Shown: piece by piece, positions 40,356 to 47,869 of the stretch | Layout: each line of letters opens with the position of its first letter | Position numbering within the stretch: position 1 is the first letter of the stretch | DNA from: Pseudoalteromonas sp. A25 | GTDB lineage: Bacteria > Pseudomonadota > Gammaproteobacteria > Enterobacterales > Alteromonadaceae | Assembly: GCF_009176705.1 (NCBI RefSeq) | Contig: NZ_AP021846.1 | Span: forward strand, 1,706,001 to 1,770,000 | DNA: 64,000 bases | Direction: 5' to 3' | Notes under the pieces: model-generated | What the model was told of the DNA's origin: nothing | The model's database searches: none | Seen by the model: only the letters and a program-made list of their open reading frames with translations | Program-made: the position numbers and the translations under genes

Positions 40356-41510
40356 TTAAGCAGGTACTCTTGATAATCGTAATTTATGATTTATCGGTGA
40401 GAGTACAATCTGTTTAGCGATTGCCCAGATATAAGCAATCATTTCACGGGCAATGGCGGTGACAACCAAGTTGTAATGCTTGCCTTTATTAATGAGCTTT
40501 TTATAACGTTTACACAGTCTTAATTGTGCTTTCCATGCGATATCAACAATCTGTTTTGGTAAACCTTCTTGTCGTTTTTGTAACTCGGTCGATATGTTGG
40601 CTGCATGACGGTAACTATGAGCACCTTCGACCAATAAGCGCCTTGCGCGACCATTGCCACATCTAGTAATTGCGCCAATGTGCCTTTTACCACCGCTCGA
40701 GTGCTCACTTGGTACAAGGCCAAGGTAACTCATCAATTTACGCGGATGGTCGAAACGGGTTAAATCGCCAAGCTCAGCCACAACGCCAGCGGCCACGAGT
40801 AAGCGAACGCCGCGCATAGCCTGAATGGCTTTAACAACAGGGTAGTATCGCCATTGACAAACATGGTGAGAGAGTTCATTGTCGAGTCGCTCTAATCGTG
40901 CAGTTCGCTCGTTTATAGTTTGAATAAACTCTTGTAAAACGATTTGTTGTGCGGGGTGTGGCAACACCAGTTCAGTGAGCCAACGTAAGTGTTTAAGAGA
41001 CCAGTTTGCAGTGCCTGCGTAGTTAATATTGTTGCGAAGAAGCAGTGCTTTTAGCTGGTACTTCGCATCTTTTAAGTCTTTCATCGCGACTTCTCGAGCA
41101 CGAGATAAATCACGAATAGCTTCATCTTCTGGCTCAGGCACATAAATAGGAGTTAAGTCTTCAGACTTAAGTAATTTAGCCAGTTTAAGTGCGTCACGCT
41201 TGTCAGTTTTTACACGCTCGCCAGGTTTTTTAGGAATAAGCGAAGGTGCAACAACGTAACAACAATGCCCAAGAGAAGTGATTAAGCGATAAATCCAGTA
41301 ACCACAAGGGCCAGCTTCATAAACGAAATGCAGAGTTGCGTTTGGGTATTTAGATTCAAATTGCCTGATAAGCTTTTTAATAGCGACTTTAGCAGAAGAA
41401 ATGCGACCGAAATGAATGGGTTGTGCGCCGCGGTTATCTTCGATGTAGGCAACTTCAATGAACTCTTTATGAGTATCTAAGCCAATGAAAAGTATGTTAT
41501 GTTTAGTCAT
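40356..41510 (-). CDS. IS110-family transposase (copy B)
   Basis: Protein identical in all 384 residues to copy A (DEDD residues in GLDTHKE, YEAGP and KTDKRDALK; serine region SEHSSGGKRHIGA). Identity of the protein and of the flanking non-coding DNA suggests one copy arose recently from the other. Confidence 0.95.
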   Translation of the reverse strand: MTKHNILFIGLDTHKEFIEVAYIEDNRGAQPIHFGRISSAKVAIKKLIRQFESKYPNATLHFVYEAGPCGYWIYRLITSLGHCCYVVAPSLIPKKPGERVKTDKRDALKLAKLLKSEDLTPIYVPEPEDEAIRDLSRAREVAMKDLKDAKYQLKALLLRNNINYAGTANWSLKHLRWLTELVLPHPAQQIVLQEFIQTINERTARLERLDNELSHHVCQWRYYPVVKAIQAMRGVRLLVAAGVVAELGDLTRFDHPRKLMSYLGLVPSEHSSGGKRHIGAITRCGNGRARRLLVEGAHSYRHAANISTELQKRQEGLPKQIVDIAWKAQLRLCKRYKKLINKGKHYNLVVTAIAREMIAYIWAIAKQIVLSPINHKLRLSRVPA

Positions 41511-41633
41511 GCTAGCCTCTGCTATTTAGTTATTTGACAAACTAATTATGGCTCTGGCTTTAAGCTAACCCACGAAAATGCGGAGGCTAGCACCGTGTGG
41601 GAGTCATTATGTCTATATGCCAAGGAGGCTCAG

Positions 41634-41951
41634 TTGCCAACTCATCATTTAGTACCAAAATGTGGTTGGAAGGACTACTCAAAGAATGTCAGTGTTTCAG
41701 AGTTTATTTTTGACGAGCTGATTCCATTGGTTAACTCGGGAAAAATGGACTATGAAAATTTTATCGTAGGTTCAGGAGAGTTTTCGAATGACAGTGGTTA
41801 CTGTTCAATGGAATTCGTTGTACCTCTATATGATGAGGACATCGAAGAATTATCAAAGTTGCAAATTAGCTACGACTCTAAAACTGACAATATATTTGCT
41901 TTGTTGGATACTAAGTTAAGAAGCAAATTTGAGTTGATAGAAACGCTGTAA
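41634..41951 (+). CDS. Integron cassette 5: unknown protein, 105 aa
   Basis: Cassette 41615-42048 plus TT at 40046-40047. TTG 41634 has AAGGAGG at 41622-41628 and is the natural start within the cassette. The frame stays open into the IS end, where an ATG at 41595 would add MWESLCLYAKEAQ. The protein (MPTHHLVPKCGWKDYSKNVS...) is soluble, acidic and has no recognised domain. Confidence 0.75.
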   Translation: MPTHHLVPKCGWKDYSKNVSVSEFIFDELIPLVNSGKMDYENFIVGSGEFSNDSGYCSMEFVVPLYDEDIEELSKLQISYDSKTDNIFALLDTKLRSKFELIETL

Positions 41952-41955
41952 TGGC

Positions 41956-42054
41956 ATATAACAAGCTAATAAACAAGGACAAAAAAACAGTTTGCTGTTT
42001 TCGTTCCTCAACATTTTAGCAAACAATTTTTTGCCCATTATTAGGGCGTTAAAT
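41956..42054 (+). other. attC site 5
   Basis: R'' ATATAAC (41956-41962), R' GTTAAAT (42048-42054). Arms CAGTTTGCT / AGCAAACAATTTTTTG around TTCGTTCCTCAACATTTTAG. Confidence 0.9.
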
Positions 42055-42057
42055 GCC

Positions 42058-42450
42058 ATGGACACATTAGAGAAACTCGCACAGAAAAATAAAGCTCATC
42101 AGAAGCATCAGAGTAATGGACGCTTTTCAACTATCGTCATGATCTTGGTTTTGGTTCCATTTTTATTTGGAATTGCCATCGATGTTGGGGCTATTAATTC
42201 ATCTCTGAACTTTAACCTTTGGTTGTATGGATTAGGCGCGCTTTGCTTTGGGTTACCTCTAGCGGCCATGGGAGATCTTATGCTTTTCTCGCGCTGGTTA
42301 AAAATTTCTGGTTTAATTATTACCCAGGGTTGGTTCATTTACTTTTGGGCTTTTCAAATGCAATCTTGGCTAGCGTTTGTACCATTAGTGCCAGCATTTG
42401 TTTTACTACAAATACAAATGCCCAAAATTAAAAAACAAGCTGAGCGCTAG
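42058..42450 (+). CDS. Integron cassette 6: four-segment membrane protein, 130 aa
   Basis: Cassette 42049-42534. The first ATG in the cassette is 42058 (MDTLEKLAQKNKAHQKHQS); the frame is open further upstream but that DNA belongs to attC site 5. Hydrophobic segments: STIVMILVLVPFLFGIAI, LWLYGLGALCFGLPLAAM, GLIITQGWFIYFWAF and WLAFVPLVPAFVLLQI. The start is only 10 nt from the cassette end, with no Shine-Dalgarno. Function unknown. Confidence 0.75.
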   Translation: MDTLEKLAQKNKAHQKHQSNGRFSTIVMILVLVPFLFGIAIDVGAINSSLNFNLWLYGLGALCFGLPLAAMGDLMLFSRWLKISGLIITQGWFIYFWAFQMQSWLAFVPLVPAFVLLQIQMPKIKKQAER

Positions 42451-42459
42451 AAAAATGGC

Positions 42460-42540
42460 ATTTAACAAGTTAAATCATCGGAAAACCGCTCACTGGCTGC
42501 GCCAAAACGTTCGCGTTTTCCGCTGTTTAAAGCGTTATAA
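42460..42540 (+). other. attC site 6 (short, divergent type)
   Basis: R'' ATTTAAC (42460-42466), R' GTTATAA (42534-42540). At 81 bp it differs from the dominant type: the arms are CGGAAAACCGC / GCGTTTTCCG around CACTGGCTGCGCC. R'' complements the cassette-6 start TTAAATGCC. Confidence 0.88.
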
Positions 42541-42546
42541 GCACTG

Positions 42547-42894
42547 ATGAACTCTGAGCAATATAAAACTATTTGCGAACAACCAAACGTATTTCGCTTA
42601 CAAGATTTAAATGAAACCTTAGATTTATTACGTAAAGATAATATGCCTGAGGTTGCTTTAATTGCTAAGGCAATATTGAATCAAAAAGTAGAGAAGCCCC
42701 CTTTGCATAAAGGGGGCTATAAAACAGATTTCGTTGCATTAGAATTGTCGTTTGATGAAGTTGATGCTGTAGTAGGTATAGTTTTTGACGCAGAAGCCAG
42801 TTCCATTCAAGGAAATGGTGAGCCAACTTCAAAAACAGAAATTTATGTCCACTTAGCAAACTTGTGGTCAAATTATCGAGAGAGTATAGAGTAA
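42547..42894 (+). CDS. Integron cassette 7: unknown protein, 115 aa
   Basis: Cassette 42535-43007. Soluble acidic protein (MNSEQYKTICEQPNVFRLQD...). In the middle (about residues 50-57) the reading frame passes through a 24-bp perfect hairpin encoding a KPPLHKGGY-like run. The C-terminal part ELSFDEVDAVVGIVFDAEAS is otherwise normal. No family recognised. It begins 12 nt from the cassette end without a clear Shine-Dalgarno. Confidence 0.75.
   Translation: MNSEQYKTICEQPNVFRLQDLNETLDLLRKDNMPEVALIAKAILNQKVEKPPLHKGGYKTDFVALELSFDEVDAVVGIVFDAEASSIQGNGEPTSKTEIYVHLANLWSNYRESIE
42695..42718. repeat. 24-bp perfect palindrome inside a cassette gene
   Basis: AGCCCCCTTT-GCAT-AAAGGGGGCT, 10-bp stem with 4-nt loop, GC-rich against an AT-rich background and exactly eight codons long. 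It resembles the in-frame PPLHKGG / PPFKGG type palindromic repeats found inserted in genes of many bacteria. Confidence 0.7.
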
Positions 42895-42899
42895 GGTGC

Positions 42900-43013
42900 T
42901 TATAACAAGTTGCTCAAGTTCACTCTCTTCGTTCGTTGGGACAATTAACAGTTGGCTTGGCGCTTCGCGCAAATATAGCCAACAGTCAATTGCACCTTAG
43001 CAAAGCGTTATGA
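42900..43013 (+). other. attC site 7
   Basis: R'' TTATAAC (42900-42906), R' GTTATGA (43007-43013). Arms ACAGTTGGCT / AGCCAACAGT with TTGGCGCTTCGCGCAAATATAG at the tip. The longest of the sites (114 bp). Confidence 0.9.
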
Positions 43014-43031
43014 ACCTATCAGGAGATAAGT

Positions 43032-43565
43032 GTGAAATTTAAGGCATTGGTAGTTATATTCTCGTTTCTTGCACTAACAGGGTGTGCTGCCACTTCATTA
43101 TCAGAACAATCTTTTGGCACAAAGCTTCCGAAATATAAGAATACTACAAACCAAAATTTTGCAACTATAGAATTTAGCGCGGATAAAAAATATGAGACTG
43201 AGGAAGGTGTTCCTTTTAACGGTGAGCCTATTGTCTGCACGAATTCAGGGCTAAAAACAACCTTCAACGAAACTGAACGAAATACAATAATTAAAGTAGC
43301 AGCTAATGAGCCTATTACATTGACTTCAATCATAAAGTGGCACAATTCAGGCTGGGAAAAATCATGCTGGCCTTTTGTAAGCTTTACTCCTGAGCTTGGT
43401 GGTAATTATGTTGTAGTAAATGAGCGGATCGGTGGTAAAGGCATTTCTGCATTATGGACAGGCGTCGCTTTTCAATCTTGTAAGGTTTCAGTATATAAAT
43501 TGGAGAATGACTTACCAATCGCAATTGAGGTTAAAGAAGTTAAACCAACTGGATGCGGTTCATAA
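43032..43565 (+). CDS. Integron cassette 8: lipoprotein, 177 aa
   Basis: Cassette 43008-43652. GTG start with AGGAG at 43021-43025 (6-nt spacing). N-terminus MKFKALVVIFSFLALTGCAA carries a lipobox LTGC, so signal peptidase II should cleave before Cys18; Ala at +2 predicts the outer membrane. The mature domain is beta-rich with paired cysteines (VCTNSG, KSCWPF, QSCKVS, TGCGS). Its stop lies within the attC R'' box. Function unknown. Confidence 0.82.
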   Translation: MKFKALVVIFSFLALTGCAATSLSEQSFGTKLPKYKNTTNQNFATIEFSADKKYETEEGVPFNGEPIVCTNSGLKTTFNETERNTIIKVAANEPITLTSIIKWHNSGWEKSCWPFVSFTPELGGNYVVVNERIGGKGISALWTGVAFQSCKVSVYKLENDLPIAIEVKEVKPTGCGS

Positions 43566-43658
43566 CAAAGTTGTTAACGCGGACAAAAATTAGTTGGCTT
43601 TGTTCGTGCCTCACAAATTTTAGCCAACTATTTTTAGCCAGTTACAACGGCGTTAGCT
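43560..43658 (+). other. attC site 8
   Basis: R'' TCATAAC (43560-43566), R' GTTAGCT (43652-43658). Arms TAGTTGGCT / AGCCAACTA. R'' plus flank GGTTCATAAC complements cassette-8 start GTTATGAACC. Confidence 0.92.
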
Positions 43659-43662
43659 GCAC

Positions 43663-44067
43663 ATGAAGAAAACTTTACGAGCACTTTACCTTTTAGAATT
43701 TTTTGTAGGTTTTGCACCTTCAGTTCTAATCCTTTGTGTAGGCATAATCTTTAGCCCTATATATTTCGTTGGATTGTTTTCTGGTGCTCCTGAAGTCTTG
43801 CTATATTTGTTCTTGGTTATTTCTGGTTCATTCGGTTTTTGGGGTGCAATAAGTTTACTTACTTTAACCCTGCACCCAGAAAATGAGAATACAAGCCCAT
43901 TTCGCCTACGTGTATATTTGTTATTAGGCTTATTGGCTTCGTTGATTGTAAGCATTTTTATTGTTCGTATTGATAACCCGTGGTCTTTTGTGTTTATTTT
44001 GCCATTCGTTGTAACTACTCATTTGGCATATAAACAACGGTATTACATAATGCAAAAGTGCAGCTAA
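43663..44067 (+). CDS. Integron cassette 9: membrane protein, 134 aa
   Basis: Cassette 43653-44155. Four hydrophobic segments: VGFAPSVLILCVGIIFSPIYF, VLLYLFLVISGSFGFWGAI, VYLLLGLLASLIVSIFIV and FVFILPFVVTTHLAY. The ATG is 10 nt inside the cassette. Composition is AT-rich like the other cassettes. No family recognised. Confidence 0.78.
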   Translation: MKKTLRALYLLEFFVGFAPSVLILCVGIIFSPIYFVGLFSGAPEVLLYLFLVISGSFGFWGAISLLTLTLHPENENTSPFRLRVYLLLGLLASLIVSIFIVRIDNPWSFVFILPFVVTTHLAYKQRYYIMQKCS

Positions 44068-44161
44068 CAAGTTACTCAGAAGGACGCAAAACGCTTGGCT
44101 TGCGCTCCTTCGTCGCTAATTTTAGCCAAGCATTTATGCGCCCATTAGTAAGGCGTTAGCA
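44062..44161 (+). other. attC site 9
   Basis: R'' AGCTAAC (44062-44068), R' GTTAGCA (44155-44161). Interior differs from attC site 1 by only a few bases over about 85 bp. Confidence 0.92.
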
Positions 44162-44174
44162 ATCAAGGAAGTTT

Positions 44175-45077
44175 ATGGAGAATACTGAGAAAAAAACAAA
44201 TTGGTTCGTCCGATGTATGATTGTTGCGTTTTGCGTTCTGATCGCCGCGATGATTACCTTTAGTTACTTTTATATAGAACCTAAAGGCGAAATTAATTCA
44301 GGTGTTATTACACTGTTGTCGCTTTTGCTTGTGTTGGTGTTATCAGAAAGCTTTGATAATTTCTCTATTGGTAAGCTGGCGTCCATATCTAGAGAGGTGA
44401 AGAAAAAGGGGCAGGAAGTCCAAAAGTTGGAAAAGGATAAAGCTGATCTATTAAGTCAGCTTATTACTATTTCGAACACTCAAAATCAGAGTCAGCAGCA
44501 TACAAATGTTTATGGTGACTACCATGCATCCAAGGCTGCTACGGTCGAAAGAGCAACGGAACAAGAAGTTCAAGCACGAGAAACCGATGAAGAAGAGAGC
44601 AATAAATCATCTCAACGAGAATATAGAACTGACTGGCGTAAGATCGAAACTATGGCAATGGAAAAATACATTGCTAAAAAGGGAATTCACTCTTCAAACG
44701 TTATACCCGAAGCTAAACTTGTCACCCAATTTCATGGCATTGACCCTGTAAGCAACCACCAACCAATTTTTGATGGTTATTACAAAGACGATGATAAAGA
44801 AATTTTTGTAGAGTTTAGACCAAATCGTGGAATGCATCTGATGATGCGAGATCGCATATACATGATGCTTTCAAAACTAAATCACTACCAAAATGTTAAA
44901 GGCGTGAATACGCACCTTGATCTTGTCTGGCTGAACGTTCCGGATGAAGAATCTAGGCCGAAGTCTACTGAGAGATTTCTCCAAGACTTTGAGCCGGCAA
45001 TTGCTTCAGGCCTTCTAAGAATAAGTGAAATAGATTTTACACAAGAAGAAGCAAATGAGTGTAAGCGTGAAGCTTGA
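44175..45077 (+). CDS. Integron cassette 10: membrane-anchored coiled-coil protein with possible nuclease-like domain, 300 aa
   Basis: Cassette 44156-45146, the longest here. Two transmembrane segments (about 12-33 and 42-58), a coiled coil (KKKGQEVQKLEKDKADLLSQ, about 75-97), a polar linker and a C-terminal domain (about 150-300). In that domain, PEAKL ... PIFDGYYKDDDKEIFVEFR has the spacing of E ... D-x(12)-E-x-(K/R), which could be a PD-(D/E)XK-type core, but this is weak. The 60-residue linker contains HTNVYGDY. Topology suggests a cytoplasmic C-terminus. Function unknown. Confidence 0.75.
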   Translation: MENTEKKTNWFVRCMIVAFCVLIAAMITFSYFYIEPKGEINSGVITLLSLLLVLVLSESFDNFSIGKLASISREVKKKGQEVQKLEKDKADLLSQLITISNTQNQSQQHTNVYGDYHASKAATVERATEQEVQARETDEEESNKSSQREYRTDWRKIETMAMEKYIAKKGIHSSNVIPEAKLVTQFHGIDPVSNHQPIFDGYYKDDDKEIFVEFRPNRGMHLMMRDRIYMMLSKLNHYQNVKGVNTHLDLVWLNVPDEESRPKSTERFLQDFEPAIASGLLRISEIDFTQEEANECKREA

Positions 45078-45080
45078 AAT

Positions 45081-45152
45081 TGCTAACAAGGCGCTGTTGC
45101 CGGACTGTTTTTCCGCTGCGCTCCAAAACATCCGCAAAGCGCGGCGTTAGAT
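45081..45152 (+). other. attC site 10 (short type)
   Basis: R'' TGCTAAC (45081-45087), R' GTTAGAT (45146-45152). 72 bp, with GGCGCTGTTGCCGGA arms; of a different type from sites 1 and 9. Last complete attC before the IS3-family element. Confidence 0.88.
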
Positions 45153-45175
45153 GATCATCAACAAAGGAGTGTACT

Positions 45176-45826
45176 TTGGCAAATCCTCGGGTTTTTATTA
45201 GTTCAACATATTATGATTTAAAGCATGTCAGAGCCTCTATGGATATATTTATTGAATCCTTGGGGTATGAAACTGTATTGTCAGAAAAAGGAAATATTGC
45301 TTACGCACCAGATATGCCGTTAGATGAATCTTGTTACAAAGAGATCTCTAGCACCGATATTTTTGTTTTAATTGTTGGCGGAAGATATGGCTCTGAAACT
45401 AGTGAAGGAGACAGAAAAAAAGATAAAGAGTTCTTTGATAGATACGAGAGTGTTACAAAAAAAGAATTTGAAGAGGCTAACAAGCGTGATGTACCAACCT
45501 ATATTTTAATTGAAAGTAGTGTTTATTCTGAATACCAAACATATTTACGTAATAAGAAAAATGAGAATATATCTTATGCGCATGTTGATTCAGTGAATAT
45601 ATTCAAATTTATTGAAAAAATCCTTTCTCTCCCTAGAAATAATGCAACTAAAACTTTTGAAAAGTTTTCGGATATTGAAAGTTGGCTCAGAGAACAATGG
45701 GCAGGTTTATTTCGTGATCTTCTACAGAGAATGTCTGAACAAAAGAAATTTACTGAGCTATCTCTGGACTTCCCAGCTTTTACTAGACAGTTTTTAACTC
45801 AGAATAGTACGCTTCCTCAAACTTAG
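45176..45826 (+). pseudogene. Integron cassette 11: DUF4062 protein, C-terminally truncated
   Basis: TTG start with AAGGAG at 45164-45169. The N-terminal domain is DUF4062: MANPRVFISSTYYDLKHVRA, then TDIFVLIVGGRYGSE and KEFEEANKRDVPTYILIESSVYSEYQT. Native codons run to about 45764 (KFTELS); the last 20 residues (LDFPAFTRQFLTQNSTLPQT) are read from the terminal repeat of an IS3-family element. DUF4062 is known as an N-terminal domain of some signal-transducing NTPases, including predicted defence proteins; whatever followed here is lost. No attC follows. Confidence 0.82.
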
Positions 45827-46604
45827 CAGGTGAAACACCGCCTGTGTGTGAATGGCGTTTTTTGGGATTGTAAAACATTTCTATAAAATTAAATATCTCA
45901 GCTTTCGCATCTTCTCGTGTCGAGTATATCTTACGCTTAATGATTCGTTTTTTAATCGTCGCAAAAAAGCTTTCAGCAACCGCATTATCATGACAGTTCC
46001 CAGCGCGGCTCATTGAAGGCACAAGATTATGTTCTTTCATAAATGCGAGATAGTCAGCACTACCGTATTGACTACCTTGATCACTATGCACCAGTATTTC
46101 AGTCTTCGGTTGACGTTGATAAACAGCCATCAACAGAGCGTTTATAACAAGGTGCTTATCCATATTTTTATCCATCGACCAACCAACTATACGCCTAGAG
46201 AATAAATCCATAACCGTTGCTACATATAAAAAGCCTTCATAAGTTCTAACATAGGTGATGTCGCTGACCCATGATTGGTTAGGCGCTGGCGGGTTAAATT
46301 GACGTGCTAATAAGTTATCTGCAATCCGCGATGTCTTACCGCTTTTAATATGACGACGTTTATACCCAATTTGCGCTTTAAGATTATGTTGACGCATAAT
46401 CTTAGCAACACGATTTACGCTGCATTGCTCACCGGCTTCAAGCAAGTCTGCATGTATCCAAGGGCTACCGTATGTGCCGCCACTGGCTATATAAAACTCT
46501 TTAATGAGTTTTAACAAGCGACTATCTTCAAGCGCTCTATCACTTACAGGCTTTTTTAACCACGCATAAAAACCACTGCGATGCAGCTTAAAAAGGCGGC
46601 ACAT
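45783..46604 (-). CDS. IS3-family transposase OrfB (DDE)
   Basis: rve integrase domain with DDE: Asp in SWVSDITYV, Asp in LVHSDQGSQY and Glu in NAVAESFFATIKK. An HTH_21-like part (LIKEFYIASGGTYGSPWIHADL) precedes it. The frame is open upstream of ATG 46604 (QQPRVKYGFIRDHQDEFS), so the functional product is probably OrfAB made by -1 frameshifting at the A6 run (46686-46691) of orfA. Confidence 0.93.
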   Translation of the reverse strand: MCRLFKLHRSGFYAWLKKPVSDRALEDSRLLKLIKEFYIASGGTYGSPWIHADLLEAGEQCSVNRVAKIMRQHNLKAQIGYKRRHIKSGKTSRIADNLLARQFNPPAPNQSWVSDITYVRTYEGFLYVATVMDLFSRRIVGWSMDKNMDKHLVINALLMAVYQRQPKTEILVHSDQGSQYGSADYLAFMKEHNLVPSMSRAGNCHDNAVAESFFATIKKRIIKRKIYSTREDAKAEIFNFIEMFYNPKKRHSHTGGVSPAKFEEAYYSELKTV

Positions 46605-46651
46605 TGTAGTGATGGAAAACTCATCTTGGTGATCTCGGATGAAGCCGTACT

Positions 46652-46930
46652 TTACTCGGGGTTGCTGGCAAAGTACCTTGCGGCCTTTTTTAGAATATCC
46701 CGCTCCTCCGTGACACGTTTTAATTCAGCCTCAAGTTTAGCGATCCTAAGTTGTTCATCTGATGACTTAACCGATTTAGGTTTATCTGATAGCTGGCTGC
46801 GCCAGTGATATAAGGTTTTAGTACAAATACCTAGTCGTTCAGATACTTCTGTAACTGAATAACCACGCTCTGTGATTTGCTTAACTGCTTCGATTTTGAA
46901 TTCTTGGGTATACCGCTTGCCTTTGCTCAT
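46652..46930 (-). CDS. IS3-family transposase OrfA (HTH)
   Basis: HTH_Tnp_1 protein: YTQEFKIEAVKQITERGYSVTEVSERLGICTKTLYHW, then a leucine-zipper-like helix LRIAKLEAELKRVTEERDIL. ATG 46930 (MSKGKRY) rather than the GTG at 46939. The slippery run is near its 3' end. Confidence 0.9.
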   Translation of the reverse strand: MSKGKRYTQEFKIEAVKQITERGYSVTEVSERLGICTKTLYHWRSQLSDKPKSVKSSDEQLRIAKLEAELKRVTEERDILKKAARYFASNPE

Positions 46931-46964
46931 AAAAAACACCTTTTATTAGAAGTTACAATGTAAC

Positions 46965-47759
46965 TCATTGGGTGTCTAGCAAAGTCTGGGAAGTCCAAAT
47001 TGCCAGATAGAGCTGATAATCATGGTGCTCTACCTTACCGCAATATTCGGTGCCTCGGTCAGTCAAAATGCGTAACATTGGCAACTCGTGTTGCTCGAAG
47101 TAAGGCAGAACCTTGTCATTGAGTATGTCAGCCGCAGTAATTGGTGTTTTGGTCGTATACAGCTTTGCGAAGGCTACTTTGCTGTAGGTATCGACAAACG
47201 TCTGTTGGTAGATACGCCCAACACCCTTGAGATTGCCAACATAGAAGGTATCTTGTGAGCCTAGGTAACCCGGATGTGCTGTTTCAATTTCACCGCAAGC
47301 TTCGTCATCGCTTTTCTTTTTCTCAAGCGCAGCGATTTGGCTATCGGTGAGGATAATACCTTCGTCAGCAACTTTACCTTCTAGAGCTTTTAAGCGTTTC
47401 TTGAAGTTCTCTAAATCGTGGCGTAACCAGATTGAGCGAACGCCACTGCCTGAAACAAAGACGCCTTGTTTACGCAACTCATTGCTAGTTCTGTGCTGGC
47501 CATGAGCTGGGTAATCGATAGCGTATTGAACCACTGCGTTCTCAGTAACTTCATCTACACGGTTTTTAATGTTTGGCGATCTACGACTTTTATCAATTAA
47601 CGCATCCAAGCCACCGTCCTCTACTAGCTCTTGGTATCGATAAAATGTATCTCTTGAAACGCCCATGACTTTACAGGCTTTTGAAACGTTACCTAGTTCT
47701 TCTGCAAGATTAAGTAATCCAGTTTTGTGTTTTATAATTGGGTTGTTAGTATGCAACAT
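46965..47759 (-). pseudogene. IS481-family transposase, 3' part lost
   Basis: Starts MLHTNNPIIKHKTGLLNLAE with an HTH (VSKACKVMGVSRDTFYRYQELV), then an rve domain start: first Asp in QTFVDTYSKVAFAKL and second in RILTDRGTEYCGK. The frame leaves native sequence at HHDYQLYLAI (46998) and ends in IS3 repeat codons (WTSQTLLDTQ). The third catalytic residue (Glu) is missing, so it is inactive. The upstream end of the old element is near 47860 (TGTCAGATCAAGTCGAGAC). ATG 47759 is preferred to GTG 47771. Confidence 0.85.
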
Positions 47760-47869
47760 GAGAGTTACCACCTTTTAGGTTGTTTTGATTAAAAGATTCG
47801 ACACCTTTATCAAAACGGGTAACTCTCAATTTTTCAAATCGAAATGTCAGATCAAGTCGAGACTAATTC

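Larger units (their letters stand above)
40048..41614 (-). mobile_element. IS110-family (IS1111 type) element, copy B, in attC site 4
   Basis: 1567 bp, same orientation and same insertion point relative to the attC R' box (between GTT and AT) as copy A, same subterminal inverted repeats. Copies A and B are direct repeats flanking cassettes 3 and 4, so homologous recombination between them would delete these two cassettes with one IS. Confidence 0.92.
45765..46997 (-). mobile_element. IS3-family insertion sequence
   Basis: 1233 bp bounded by imperfect inverted repeats TGGACTTCCCAGCTTTTACT (left) and, in reverse complement, TGGACTTCCCAGACTTTGCT (right), TG...CA as in IS3 elements. The flanks are TATCTC on the left and AATTGC on the right: no 3-5 bp target duplication. 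Left flank is the DUF4062 gene, right flank is a cut IS481-family transposase, so the element marks a rearrangement junction. Confidence 0.88.

Noticed and set aside
37436..41614. Composite transposon formed by the two IS copies
   Set aside because: Each copy occupies its own attC, and IS110 elements do not move as compound transposons; independent insertion explains the layout.
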